Assembly: GCF_037975245.1 (NCBI RefSeq)
Contig: NC_092566.1
Location: 17,455,001 to 17,519,000 of the forward strand
From: Apostichopus japonicus
Taxonomy: Eukaryota; Echinodermata; Holothuroidea; Aspidochirotida; Stichopodidae
Length of the DNA stretch: 64,000 bases
Direction: 5' to 3'
Shown: one piece after another, positions 24,953-39,478 of the stretch
Layout of the letters: each line of letters begins with the position of its first letter
How positions within the stretch are numbered: the stretch's first letter is position 1
Position numbers and translations under genes: made by a program
The notes under the pieces: model-generated
Databases searched by the model: none
What the model was told of the DNA's origin: nothing
What the model saw: only the letters and a program-made list of their open reading frames with translations

Positions 24953-25581
24953 TCATGTGTCATCAGGAATATCGCATCCAAAGAGTTGAACAAATAACTT
25001 TCCAGCGGTATCAAGGAATGACGTCATGTAGTAAGGACTAGACACTTCTTCTGATTGGTCAGTGTAGCTCCTACTGGCGAGTTTTTCAATGCACTTACAG
25101 TACACGCTCAATTTCGGCTGACGGTCTGTACTAATGAAGCTGAACAGGTTCCTCTTAATCTTATCTTTGAGCCCTTCAGGTTGTGTCTCATCAAGGAGAT
25201 GGTAAGCCTCTTTCAGATCCTTTCTGAATGAGCTGTTGTACCCAAAAGAACTTTGCAAGGGATCTTCGTGACTGACTTTGATGACTGGCTTTGCGATGGA
25301 TTCGCCACGTCCGCGTTCTTCTTCACTTTCAACGGCGTTTGCTATCGGTTTGCGTTGATCAAGTGGAAAAGAGTCAAGCGCCCTCTTTCCGTTAAGGTCT
25401 TCTTTTTCTGGCTTTAGCAGAGACTTTCTCCAATTTCGATGTAACGTCTTCGTGACGTCATCGGTAATTCCAATCGTCATCTTGGAGCGATGCATGATAG
25501 GAATTTTCTCCTCCTTGACGATGTCTTGAAGGAGCACAGCGTTGTTATTGTTGGCATTACCAACATGATTGATTGTTAAAT
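24953..25581 (-). CDS. Exon 2 of the minus-strand unrecognised gene
   Basis: Starts after acceptor ATTTGACAG and completes an aspartate codon with exon 1 (MENTF-D-LTINHV). Runs open to TGA at 24953-24955. An in-frame ATG upstream of the acceptor (25586-25588) would be intronic. Confidence 0.85.
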
Positions 25582-28086
25582 CTGTCAAATATAATAACGT
25601 TAATATTACACGGCCCCGTTACAGTACATCATGCAATTTTCACGTTTTACATTAGTTTGATGTGCCTACGATGTATACTTAATAGTTTCTACCAAACTTC
25701 CAGTTAAGCTTTATAATTTATACTGCAAGAAATGTATGTGAGCAACGACATATTTAGGAGCTTTCACAGGAGATAAATTTAATGTAGTCAAGCAGTGGCG
25801 GAGAAACAGGGGGGGTTGGGGGGGTTTTAACCCCCCCACTTTTTGAAGAGGGGGGGTTGGCCCACACAATCAACCCCCCCTAGTTTTTGCCAGTAATGTT
25901 CTGTTATAGCCTATGTTATGTGCTCCAAATGGCATAATAAATCAAATTATTAAATTTGAAATTGTTAAAGTCATTTCAACCTTTTACCTGGTAGGCTACA
26001 TCAACAATTAACGACCGAAAACCGAGTTAGAATTGACCGACACATTATTTCTAGCCCCTTTCCCCCACCTTGCGCATTGGAACTTGTAGCTCATAGCGCT
26101 AACTTCACCCCACAACAGAAATACACAAAATAACGTTTTGTTGCTGTTGAATAGCTTTGGAACTGCATACACTTGCCAACTTCAACGAGGTGAAGGAAGG
26201 AAAAGAAAAAGAAGAAAGAGAGAAAAGGATGGAGTAGAAAATACGGCAAGAAAACGGGAAGAGGAAGAGGAACAGTGACAAAATTATTCGAATTTGTAAA
26301 GCAAACAGCAGATATCACATCATATCAGTGAGCATGAAAATGGCGTTCCACGATAAACAGCCTCCAAACCATGGGCGCAGATCCTGGTGAGGACAGCGGG
26401 ACGCGTACCCACCAACATTTTCAGTAGTGGGGACATGATATACCGTGTCCCCACCAATTTGTCTTTGCATTTCAAGTTCCCCTGTATGGAACTTTGGCGC
26501 AGTTTGATCCAGCATTGTGCAAATGACATGTAGCAGTTCTCATTTTATTGTATTTTATCCACAGTTGTTAAATATAGGACGGAAATCGCATTTGCGGCAG
26601 CCTATATTTGTTTTCTGGGAGAGGACCCCAGACCCATCGTATATACAAAAGTCTACTTGGATTATTTGTCCCCTGATTTTCTTTCTGCAGACGCCCATGT
26701 ATTTCTCCAAACTAAATTTCTAAGCAATGAGATCTAAAACTTAAGGAGGTTTAGGAGCATCATTAGGTCTGGGAAGTGTTATTTCCGGCGATCTGGGAGG
26801 TATATTTGCCCCAAAAAATCGTACGCTACGCGCGAACCCATGGTCGCGCTCCGCTTAGATAGTGTCATAGAACAGACACGCGTCCCCACCAATATCCAAG
26901 ACTGATCTGCGCCCATGGTCAAAAATGTCGATGTGTGTAGTGTTCGGTTTCGGAAATATCTGGTATATTTTTATTTCCTTGAACGAAATTTTTTAGTAGC
27001 CGTCTGAATTTTCGAAAATTCCCTAACCAACATTCTTCATCATACTTCATCATACTTGTGCAATTTTGACCCGTCTGTTAGGGTTTGAAGGAGGTTTTTC
27101 TATATCGGTTGTCCATTGATGATATTTTGTGCAACATTATGGGTATGTTTTGAAGTGAATTTATTCACGAGAATTGTGAATTTTCAAATTCTGAACAGTG
27201 GGGCTGACGGATATTGTGGGCCGCGATGAAGAATCACCTACAAAAGCAATGATCCACAGGATATGTGATGAAGTCGAACATGATGTGTGACTGGTGACAA
27301 TCTTCAAAAAGGTTATAGATGAAAAAAAAAGTATTTGGAAAAAACTTGGTTGTCAGGCAAAAGTGTACATATGGTTGGTCAGTTTCAAGCCATTTCAAGT
27401 GCCATTTCCGGTGATCTGGGGGTACCAAAACCAGAAATTTTCTTGTACGCTGCGCGCCAACCAATGGTGGCGCTCCGCTTAGATAGTAATACGCGCCCCC
27501 CGGGTTAGAAAATCCTGTATACACCCCTGGTTAAATCCAGCTTTTCAAGGCCTGGGCAGTGCCATTTACTGCAATCTGGGAAGCAATATTTGCCAAAAAA
27601 TTCTTGTGCACTTCGCGCCAACTTATGGTGGCGCTCCACTTAGATAGTGAGCCAGCAGTTATGACTTTTTATTTCATCAATGGCCTGCAACCCCCCCACT
27701 TCTGACAAGAAATCTCCGCCACTGTAGTCAAGTTTGGACAAAGCGAACTTTTTCGATTATCTTGTTTTTCTTTGGAACGAGTCTATTATTTATTTAAAAT
27801 TTCTGCCAAGATTAAAGTTGATAAATTCTATATGGTACATTTATTAATAGAGAACACCAATGCAGACAGCATCATGAATTTTATAAGCTTTGGAATAGGT
27901 TGCAACACTAAACACTACATTCATTAGCATATATAGATACAGTAAACTGCATCCCATTTAGCCAATTCTAAAACTGTATCATAAAAGTTATTACTATAAA
28001 TAGATAGATAGAAACTTTACCTACAAATATTCTGTCTTTGTATGAAATTGGACTAGTTTTGAGTACTTACCAAAGGTATTTTCCAT
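24953..28086 (-). CDS. Unrecognised two-exon gene, minus-strand member of a divergent pair
   Basis: Join: 28086-28071 (16 nt, encoding MENTF plus one base), then 25581-24953. The total is 645 nt, 214 codons plus TGA. The donor is GTAAGTAC, the acceptor ATTTGACAG, in phase 1. I do not recognise the family. The N-terminal half is polar and low in hydrophobics (HVGNANNNNAV, DDVTKTLHRNWRKSLL). The C-terminal 110 residues look alpha-helical and globular (SSFRKDLKEAYHLLDE, KIKRNLFSFIS, SVYCKCIEKLASRSY, FLDTAGKLFVQLFGCDI). There is no signal peptide or membrane segment, so it is probably intracellular. A paralogue faces it at 29159. Its intron carries a 1.9-kb hAT element. Conservation between the two copies supports a real coding gene. 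Confidence 0.8.
25793..27724. mobile_element. hAT-type non-autonomous transposon in the intron of the minus paralogue
   Basis: Ends CAGTGGCGGAGA and TCTCCGCCACTG are perfect inverted repeats, flanked by the perfect 8-bp duplication TAGTCAAG (25785-25792 and 27725-27732). The element is a mosaic: it contains three copies of the shared core block (about 26767-26866, 27395-27488, 27548-27650) and a nested element at 26370-26917. Without it the host intron would be about 550 bp, near the 366 bp of the paralogue. No transposase frame was recognised. Confidence 0.92.
26370..26917. mobile_element. Nested MITE with CATGGGCGCAGATC ends
   Basis: CATGGGCGCAGATC at the left and its exact reverse complement at the right bound 548 bp inside the larger hAT element. 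Flanking bases do not show a clear 8-bp duplication, so the insertion may be old or the ends recombined. It includes one copy of the shared core block. Confidence 0.7.
28071..28086 (-). CDS. Exon 1 of the minus-strand unrecognised gene
   Basis: A 16-nt coding exon, ATGGAAAATACCTTTG, directly followed by donor GTAAGTACTC. The plus-strand paralogue has the same-length exon at 29159-29174 with one amino-acid difference in the first four, and the bases before ATG (AACAGATA-AATC) also match. Confidence 0.8.
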
Positions 28087-29158
28087 GATTTTATCTGTTG
28101 TTAACAGATAAACAAGTTAAATATGTTGTACGTAATAGTAAATATGTCTTCACTTTTCTAAGGCAACTATTGTTGTGTATATGTTTTCTTTGTTTTTCAC
28201 ACACAATTGTGTATTACATCTATTGCTCTCTGTGATTCAACAATGACCCGTGTGAGCATAACGTCATTATTATACGGCGTGCCCCAGATGCGTGAATGCG
28301 ACTTAAGAGTATGCACATTGACTGGGAAAACAGCGTCAGTCACAATTTTTGTTTTGGGCGTTTTGCGTGACCAGCCAGACAACATTAATGTATTTGGTCA
28401 TGCGGTATGATGTGCGCAGGTTGTCGGCGTTCTGAATAAATCAAAGACTTCCGGCGCTAGATTGATGACTCCTATACTGTTAACACACAAACACATGAAG
28501 CCAGTACACGCGCGCGTCTGCAGAATAAGATTTCTTGAAGTGCGTTCGTATACACGTAATGATGAAGCCAACGTGCGCGCGTATATGCGCTGGGTATTCA
28601 TTTAGCTGTTGTTCGTTTTGTGAAACTAGTACTAGTAGTAGTAAGTTGAGTCTCGTCTATCCGACATGCTCAGTGATTAACCTCCGCGACGTATCACGAT
28701 CTTGCGCAGGTTTATTACTTCCTCGAAATTGTTAATGTTAACGTCCTTAAATTGCGACTTTATTTTTCCAAGCAAGGTAGTCACGGGTAGTCACGGGCAG
28801 TTTTGTGAAACTGCTTTGCCGTATTTCGTTGTGATATGTTACCGCGCCGATACAATTTTTTTTTTTTCTGCGCAAATGTGGCATCAGCAATACTGCAACT
28901 AGTATTACTGCGGCGAAACGGACCGTTTGCGCATCAGGACGCGTTATAATATTTGCACCTCTGGCAGTGCCATGAAACAACGCATAGTTCTACATTGTTT
29001 AGTCACAAACAACAGGAGGTTTGTTCAATATGGTATAAACAGAAACAAACAAAACACATATATACACAACAAAAGTTGCCACAGAAGTGAAAACATAATT
29101 ACTACGGTATTACGTACAATATATTTAACTTGTTCATCTATTTGAAACAGATACAATC
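28087..29158. promoter_or_regulatory. Shared intergenic region of the divergent pair (candidate bidirectional promoter)
   Basis: 1,072 bp separate the two start codons. The outer parts (about 28087-28200 and 29030-29158) are inverted homologues, for example ATTACGTACAA...ATATTTAACTTGTT and CATATA(T)ACACAACAA(A/T)AGTTGCC on each side. The middle 830 bp are not obviously related. Conserved promoter-proximal arms suggest co-regulation; that is inference. Confidence 0.55.
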
Positions 29159-29174
29159 ATGGAAAATATAGTTT
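29159..29174 (+). CDS. Exon 1 of the plus-strand paralogue
   Basis: 16 coding bases (ATGGAAAATATAGTTT) followed by donor GTAAGTAC; phase 1, same structure as the mirror gene. The upstream sequence AACAGATACAATC mirrors that of the other copy. Confidence 0.75.
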
Positions 29175-29540
29175 GTAAGTACTGATTATTCAACTAATTT
29201 CTGTTATAAACTATAATGTTTTCGCTTTTCTCTCGGCCACAACATCAAATGTAAGTTGAGCGGCTCTACTTGATAATTATAGATCACTAAAATCATTAAT
29301 ATATTACGTATAACTATTGAACTCCCTTTTTACTCTAGTTATACTATAACAACGATAGCTGCATGGAGTAGGCTATAGGCTTGTTTGGAAATGTTATATG
29401 CAAATAAGAACATTGATCAGTTTTAACAGTTACGCGTAAAGGTAGGTCAAGTGGACACTACAAATGTAAGCCAGAAATGTTGAAACCGTCTTGCGTAATG
29501 CAAAGTTAATTAACATTTTGTACTCGTTGTTTTTGGACAG

Positions 29541-30438
29541 ATCCAAAAATCAATCATGTTGGTAACGCCAACAATAACAATGCTGTGCTCCCTCAATACA
29601 TCGACACGGTGCATAACATTCCCATCATTCATCGCTCCAAGAAGAAGCATGGAACTGCTGGTGATGACGTAACGGAAAAGTTACATCGAAATTTTTACAT
29701 CCCCGTTAAAAGTTACATCCCCGCCGACAGCAATGTGTGTCGTCTGGCAAGGGTGTTGTTCAATAACAACTTCCCGACATGGACGTTAAATGGATGTGTG
29801 CCGAGAGATTGGCTTCGGTCAGCTTGCGAGTCTACAAGCCTCCATGGCTTCTTTCGCGAGTTCCTGCTTGCGGGAAGATCACATATACATACATACATAC
29901 AAATTGGAGAAAGTCTCTGCTAAAGCCACGAACGAATCGCCCTGATGAAAAGAGGGCGCTTGACTATTTACCATTTTGCCGAGCTGATATGACAAAACAT
30001 GACGTTGCAAGCCAGGGCAAAACTGAGGGCGTCACTCCAAAGATCCTTAAACCCGTTGACTCGAACAACCACTTGCTATCTGTTCCTTCGCACAAGCGTC
30101 TTAAAGAAAACCAAGGGAGCTTTAAGAATCCTTTGCAAAGTTCGTTTGGTTACAGCAGCTCATTCAGAAAGGATTTGCAAGAGGCTTACCATCTCCTTGA
30201 TGAGAAACAACCTGAAGGGCTCAACGATAAGATTAAGAGGAACCTGTTCAACTTCATAAGTACAGACCGTCAGCCGAAACTGAGCGTGTACTGTAAGTGC
30301 ATTGAAAAACTCGCCAGTAGGAGCTACACTGACCAATCAGAAGCAGCCTCAAGTACTAACTGCATGACGTCATTTCTTGATACCGCTGGAAAGTTATTTG
30401 CTCAACTCTTTGGATGTGATATTCCGAATGACACATGA
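29541..30438 (+). CDS. Exon 2 of the plus-strand paralogue (contains the insertion)
   Basis: Begins after acceptor TTTTGGACAG and completes a tyrosine codon. The part after 29906 encodes SSFRKDLQEAYHLLDE and ASRSYTDQSEAASS, close to the minus copy, and ends in CDIPNDT. Translation through the insertion in the original frame fails. Confidence 0.75.
29694..29905 (+). mobile_element. SINE-like retroposon inserted in coding sequence
   Basis: The insertion is bounded by AAATT on both sides (29689-29693 and 29901-29905), a target-site duplication. It ends in an ACAT tail (ACATACATACATAC), and its 3' half matches the copy at 21402-21523. Comparison with the intact minus-strand paralogue pinpoints the insertion between the bases encoding LHRN and WRKS. 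Confidence 0.88.
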
Positions 30439-30612
30439 AAATGAATAATCAAATCACTTATAATGCACAATTGTAACGTGAAGCCTATGCCACCCGACCC
30501 AGCGAGAGGTTCTCGTCAATAATACATAATTGTTTAGATAAATTACTGTTTGTTTTGATTAATTACTTTCTTAACTCACTTAAGCGAAAGCACTGATTGC
30601 TTTGTTATGGCG

Positions 30613-30618
30613 AATAAA
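30613..30618 (+). terminator. Poly(A) signal of the plus-strand paralogue
   Basis: AATAAA lies 175 bp after the stop codon, a usual distance for cleavage and polyadenylation. Confidence 0.5.
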
Positions 30619-30878
30619 TTTTTCTTAAATTTGTAAATTTAACTTTGCTGATTAACTTCTGTCCCAATCCTTTGCGAAAGTCCAATAGTCCGATGATAGA
30701 AACTCCACCCTCCTCTTACTACTTATATACGCTAGAAGCTTTTGAATTCATAACATGACCAAATCAGTATTGTTCCCCAATATTCTAAAAACTCAAATAT
30801 CGAACTTCAGCACACAGTTTACTATAGTCTACCACAAGCAAAACGGTCTTTGATTACTGAGAAGTGTTAATAACTAAT

Positions 30879-34092
<3,214 letters not shown>

Positions 34093-36145
34093 AGTATAAA
34101 TTTCGGATCAAATCTGTGAAATTAAAACAGATAAATGTATAAGTTTTCTTTGTTTCAAATTCCAGAAAAGAGAGAGAGAAAAAAGAAGAAACCTGTTATT
34201 GTTTCAGCGAATTTTATGTGTACACAGTTCCTGCAGTGTTAAGTATATAACCAAACAAGTTTCTGTCTCGGCCGTTTCAACAAGTTAACTAAAAATACAT
34301 AACTGTTTATTTGTGTTTATTTGAGACAAGCATTTCTTAAGCTCTTTGGTCCGTTTTGCAGTTCTATAGACATCACTCATTTTTTTTGTTGAAATTGCTT
34401 TTTAATGTAATCGATATAAGCAAAGTGTTTTCTGACAACATGTTTTGTTAAACTGCTGTGTCATTCTATAATTTGGTATACATGCTATAACAGGTAGGAT
34501 ATCGACCTAAACTGGTAACGAGAAAAGTTTATCCCTAATTTATTTCTACGCGATAATTTTATGTGTACTGACCTATACCAGAAGAATAGCAAGTAGAAAA
34601 TTGTAAATGGGAGGCATAATGAATGCAGAATTTGTAGTCACAATTCAGTATGAAAGTACTTAAACACCCCCTCACCCACCCCACTCCCTCTCCGAGCAAC
34701 ATACACCCTATACAAAACGACAAAAATGACGATGAAAATTGTTGTTTAACGATGGATTAATTTTTCAACAATATCCACTGTTTCCCTTCTGGAAAGAAAA
34801 TTGCTATCCATAACGTGTTGTCACCCATAAATTGCATATCATAATGTATATCCCGTAGCTCTAGTTATAAACATACATTTATTCCAGAATTCAACGAAAC
34901 ACTAAAATTATTCAATAAAATCTTGACAAGAGGCATCTTGAATATTCACTGATTAGCTTAATTAGTTTCTATAAACAAATCAAGGTACGTAAGGACTACA
35001 CAGTCTGATTACATACATTGGATTCCTCTGCGATCACCACAGATCATCACTAAACAAACTATGGTGGTCAACATTATACTGTTACTTTTATTCGTATTAA
35101 TATTTTGAAAACTGTATCCATAGTACAAAGATTGCCATGACACCCCTTCTTTTACTAAAATTAACGTTTTAGCCATGGCCTACAACAGTTTGGTATATTA
35201 TTTTTCGTTCGGTGACGATGTGTGTAGTATATTTAGCCTTTATGGATGATGAATATGATGATAATAATATTAATAATAACATAAAAACATTCTAATAAAA
35301 AGCAATTTATTTACATGATTTACTCACCAACCTGCTAAGATTTCCCCGTTGTAACTTGCTGTTAAGGTTGATATGAATTTCTGTCTTTAAAGTCGCCGCA
35401 CCATTTCAAACTTAACCTCCTTCTCAGCATTTTCTTTCATTTGTCACGACAAACATTGGAAGATATATTGCATCTGTCTCCGGTAGTAATCAAACATTTA
35501 ATGATCGTTTTTCTTATCCACATAGAGGAAATGGCGAAATATTTTTTTTTTTTTAGCTTCTTTCAGTATTCTGAATAAGTCATCGAGAGTCGAACAGTTC
35601 AACGAACCAATAAATGCCCAAACAAAAAAAAAAACAAAAAAAAATGAAAAATATAAACGGGAAGGAATAATTTCAACTAAAACGAGAAAGTGATATTTCT
35701 ATCCTAATGAAGGATTGATTTATTGCTGCACCATACGTTATAGTTACTGCATCGAATGAGCACGTGAGTTCTCAACTAAAGTGAAAACACTGGCAGATAA
35801 TCAATGCTCAGTTATGTATTCAATGTGCAGCGGACTGCGTTTCATTATTAAATCCGTATTGCAAACAGCAGTGCGTACAGTATAGTTGTCAAGCAAAAGC
35901 AAGGATATAAGTGACAGCAGAATTGGAGAAACTTCCTACCAGTAGGCCTAGTATTTAATGTTAATAGCAGGGTACCTGAAACCGAGGCCGAGTAAGACCA
36001 AAGCATACCCTCCCCCCCCCCCCCACAAATGGACTTGGTATCCCTTTTTTTATGGTGTAGGCTAGCCCTTTCTTTTTCTACCCTGTAGAAAGTGACTTTC
36101 TGTGTGCACATTTTCAATTGAAATTAAGCATGTATAAAGTCCATG

Positions 36146-36197
<52 letters not shown>

Positions 36198-37145
36198 TAT
36201 TGCCAAACTATCTTTTCTTTTACGGATATTTGATCTTAAGAAGGCTGATCGCTGTCATACTGCGGAAGACGACAGTAAGTACATTTTGAAGAATAATATG
36301 ATACCAATGTGTCAGTGTCTATCTGTGACATCACACCTGTTTGCTTCAAGTTCACTTTTGGTACATTTTCTGACCACTCCAGTGCCCTCCACACCCTCTC
36401 ACAGAAGCCAAGCGACAGTACCGAGAATAAAAGGGATTAAAATAAAGACGTTACAAAACTGAATGTAACAACCTCACTAGCTCTACACAAGTAATTGTGC
36501 TGGAAGTTATGATAAAGTAAATTAAGTTTGGGCTGTTTGGTATAGATTTTTGCATCCACCTCAATTTATGCACTCTTTGTGTAAACATCGGCGATGTTAA
36601 TGTAATGACAGCGAAGTGATTTGCTATCACCATGGGAATAACTGTTCCTAAAATATAAAAAAAAAATGAGTTACTCATTTCTTTCATCAAATTAAAACAA
36701 ATCTTGTTTGCCATGTTGTCAAATTGATGGAGTAGGTTCCTTTATCAATTTTGGACAGCGATGTTTAGACATTGGATACGATTGTGGGGGTGATAAGGAG
36801 GGATTTTTCATTAGGAGGGAGTTTTAAAAGTCGGTTGCTAGGGGCTGTTCAGATGAGTCAAAATTTGAAGTGTCGTCTGAAACACAGATAACGGATAGAC
36901 CAGACAAGATGACAAACATGGTTCCCTTCTATTTGTAATGACCAAGAGGAATACTCTAATAGGTCTTTGTAGCTCCGAGTAAATTTATGAAAACGAAGTA
37001 AAATCACGCATTTCAGACTTGGCAGGCGACTTAATTACTGAGTCTTCCCGGTTTAACTTATCAAAGCACGGAAAATGTGAGTCTTATTAGACAACACATA
37101 TAATGGCCGACAGAGTGGCGGGGTTGAGGAGAGAGGGGGCAGGGG
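34093..37145. other. Intergenic DNA upstream of the Ly6/uPAR gene
   Basis: No gene recognised. Contains an alternating AT tract (about 36149-36194), C runs at 36011-36024 and poly(T)/poly(A) patches. Frames at 36118-36462 (through the AT tract) and 36451-36714 on the minus strand lack recognisable domains. Confidence 0.45.
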
Positions 37146-37524
37146 CAGTGGCGGAGCGTCCATACAGTCAGGGGGCGGATGCCCCCCCCCCCCCCCGACG
37201 GACTCAAATGGACTGCTGGCGCTCTTTTCAGCTTTTTACCACTTTTTACTTATTCGCGATTATTGACTTTTTTATTGCGCTCTCATCTACTTATTGACAT
37301 TTGTCACATTATGTTGGCGATGACACCTATTTATTCTTCGTTTATCTGCTAATTAACAAGGCCTGGAAAGGGTAATTTCCGGTGATCTAGGAAGTATCTT
37401 TACTCAAAAACTTTCTGTACCCTCCGCGCCAACCTGTGGTGGCGCTCTGCTTAGATAGTGTCGAAAGCGCCCCTATACAGACCATTCTCGACCCCCCTGA
37501 CCAATACCCCTAGCTCCGCCACTG
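37146..37524. mobile_element. hAT-type MITE, 379 bp
   Basis: Ends CAGTGGCGGAGC and GCTCCGCCACTG are inverted repeats flanked by the perfect 8-bp duplication GGCAGGGG (37138-37145 and 37525-37532). Contains a C run and one copy of the shared core block at about 37362-37462. Confidence 0.92.
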
Positions 37525-38739
37525 GGCAGGGGAGGCTCAACCAGTGACTAGCGCGATATTATATAAAGTGAGGCAGGCCAGAAATATTCAGGTTGAGTTA
37601 TCAAATCATTGAAATGTTCCAATTCCCAAGTCATTTTATCTTCATACAAACACACGCTAACGTATGTCAGTTGTACGTTACTACTCAATTGACGTATTCT
37701 TCAGTATTATAAATCTTACGGTCAACTTATTAGCCTTCTTTCTGGTTACGTTATCATAAAAATGGATACAAGTGTGCGAGAACACTGGCTGGGCATGGTT
37801 AGGCTTCCATGAAAGGGGCTGATCCCCACCCACCCCAACCCCCACACGCCATTCTAGATAATAACAGGAAGGTATGTACAGTACGGCGAATAAGGGCGCA
37901 CAAAGTCTAATTTTCGTGCTTTTGTTTAGGACTGCATCAACGAACACCAAATTGGATTTATGAGGCATGACGTCATTTTCAATAGATTCGAAGATGCACT
38001 ATTGTGATACTGATCCCTTTACTCGTGTTGAACATGTATATCCCGGTAGCGAATTTTTTTTTCCCAAACAGATTTGCAATTACGGATTTTTCAGCCAATC
38101 AGATTGCTCGTGACGTCAGCATCAATAATGACCATCGCTTGGAAGTTCGAAGACATATACTGAGTTACACACTGACACTTGATTGTGTCTAGTTAAGGGG
38201 TTTCCCTTCAAACGCCCTAACTTTACTTTTAAGCTTGGATTACATATTGACCTCACTTATGATACATACACTACATTCTATTTGGTTCGTGTTTGCGTTA
38301 TCCACGATTCGTGAGCCGTCCTATTGAAATCAGAATTCGTTTCGTGGAATGGGGCCTACACTAAAAGCAACTTCACGACGCGAGTTCACGAGTCTTGAGT
38401 GAATATACACAAAACAGTATAGTGCATAGTATGATATATTTCCGTCACTGCACTGTGTACGAAGTTATAATACATATAGGCCTACAGCGCATGTGTGATG
38501 CACCCTGTACGAAACTTTCACTGTGCGATGTTATCGATTAATGCCTTCACAGAAAACTTCGATCAAAGTAGATCATACAATAGTAATACTAGTGTGCTAA
38601 ATATGTCTAAACCAATTCCAAACCTATCTAAATATATGTACGAAAAGCTACGGGTAATTTGAACGGGTATATCTTCGTTGCAACAAATGGATGCAGAACC
38701 TCGAAGTGAAGGTTTCTATGATGATAACGTAACTTTTCC
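37525..38739. other. Intergenic DNA between two MITEs
   Basis: No gene, RNA or repeat recognised in this 1.2-kb stretch. The sequence appears mostly unique. Confidence 0.4.
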
Positions 38740-38798
38740 CATAGGCGTACGAGTCGGGGGGGGGGGGGGGCAGGGGGGGGGGCAGACTGCCCCCCAAA

Positions 38799-38943
38799 TT
38801 TCCAGAGGACAAGAAATTCGGGCAAAAGTCCTAAAAAATTCGGGCAGCCTAAGAGGAGAAAAAAATATATATATTTATATATATTTTTTTTAGGCTGCCC
38901 GAATTTTTCAGGAGTTTTGCCCGAATTTCTTGTCCTCTGGAAA
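38799..38943. repeat. Inverted repeat with about 54-bp arms and an AT-rich loop
   Basis: The arm starting TTTCCAGAGGACAAGAAATT at 38799-38852 is mirrored at 38890-38943 with a few mismatches (for example AAAAGTCC versus GGAGTTTT), leaving a 37-bp AT loop. The motif GCCCGAAT recurs within each arm and just beyond. Confidence 0.85.
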
Positions 38944-39129
38944 TATATGCAGTAGCTTGCCCGAATCTTTTTCAAATTTTTGCCCGACAATTCCATGATT
39001 TTCTTTATTTAGCATCATGATGCCCGAATATTTCCGTGTAACACCACCGTAAGCGCAGTTCATCTGGGTTACCACACTTTTTGCACGATCAATTTTTTTT
39101 TTTCGAACTAGTCAATTGTATACCTGGAC

Positions 39130-39478
39130 CAAGGGCGGCGGAACCAGGGGTGGGCACGTGCCCCCCACTTTTCCTCAGGTTAAAAATGTGCCTTTTTTCT
39201 TCATCAAAATTGAGGTGCCTCAAGTTAGCAAGAGGCCTGGGAACCAGAATGAACACTCGATCGGAAAGGGCCGTTTCCGGCCATCTGAGGGGTTTGTAAA
39301 ACCAAAAAATTTCTAGTACGCTCCGCGCCAACCGATGGTGGCGCTCCGCTCAGATAGTACAATAAGAGTTATAGTGGGTACTAAATATAAGGCTGCATCA
39401 ATCCAATCGAATTTCTGCGAAATGCCCGTTGTGTCGGTGCACCCCCCTCCCCAGATTAAAGTGCTTCCGCCGCCCTTG
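39130..39478. mobile_element. Nested hAT-type MITE, 349 bp
   Basis: Ends CAAGGGCGGCGGAA and TTCCGCCGCCCTTG are inverted and flanked by the perfect 8-bp duplication ACCTGGAC (39122-39129 and 39479-39486). Holds a shared core block at about 39258-39360. It inserted into the older element 38740-40048. Confidence 0.92.

Larger units (their letters stand above)
29159..30438 (+). pseudogene. Plus-strand paralogue of the unrecognised gene, frame broken by a SINE-like insertion
   Basis: Join: 29159-29174 (MENIV plus one base; donor GTAAGTAC), then 29541-30438 (acceptor TTTTGGACAG). Exon 2 aligns with the minus copy from INHVGNANNNNAV to LHRN, then hits a 212-bp insertion (29694-29905) and resumes at NWRKSLLKP, continuing to TGA at 30436-30438. 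212 is not a multiple of three, so the normal frame ends at about 29923. Subtracting the insertion leaves 702 nt, a whole number of codons with no other break. The downstream part has its own ATG at 29779, inside the insertion, and stays open for 219 codons, so a chimeric product is possible. AATAAA lies at 30613-30618. Either a recent pseudogene or a polymorphic insertion. Confidence 0.8.

Noticed and set aside
36118-36714. Plus-strand frame through the AT tract and minus-strand frame at 36451-36714
   Set aside because: The first is mostly Ile-Tyr from an AT microsatellite. The second has an acceptor-like start but no similarity or partner exons.
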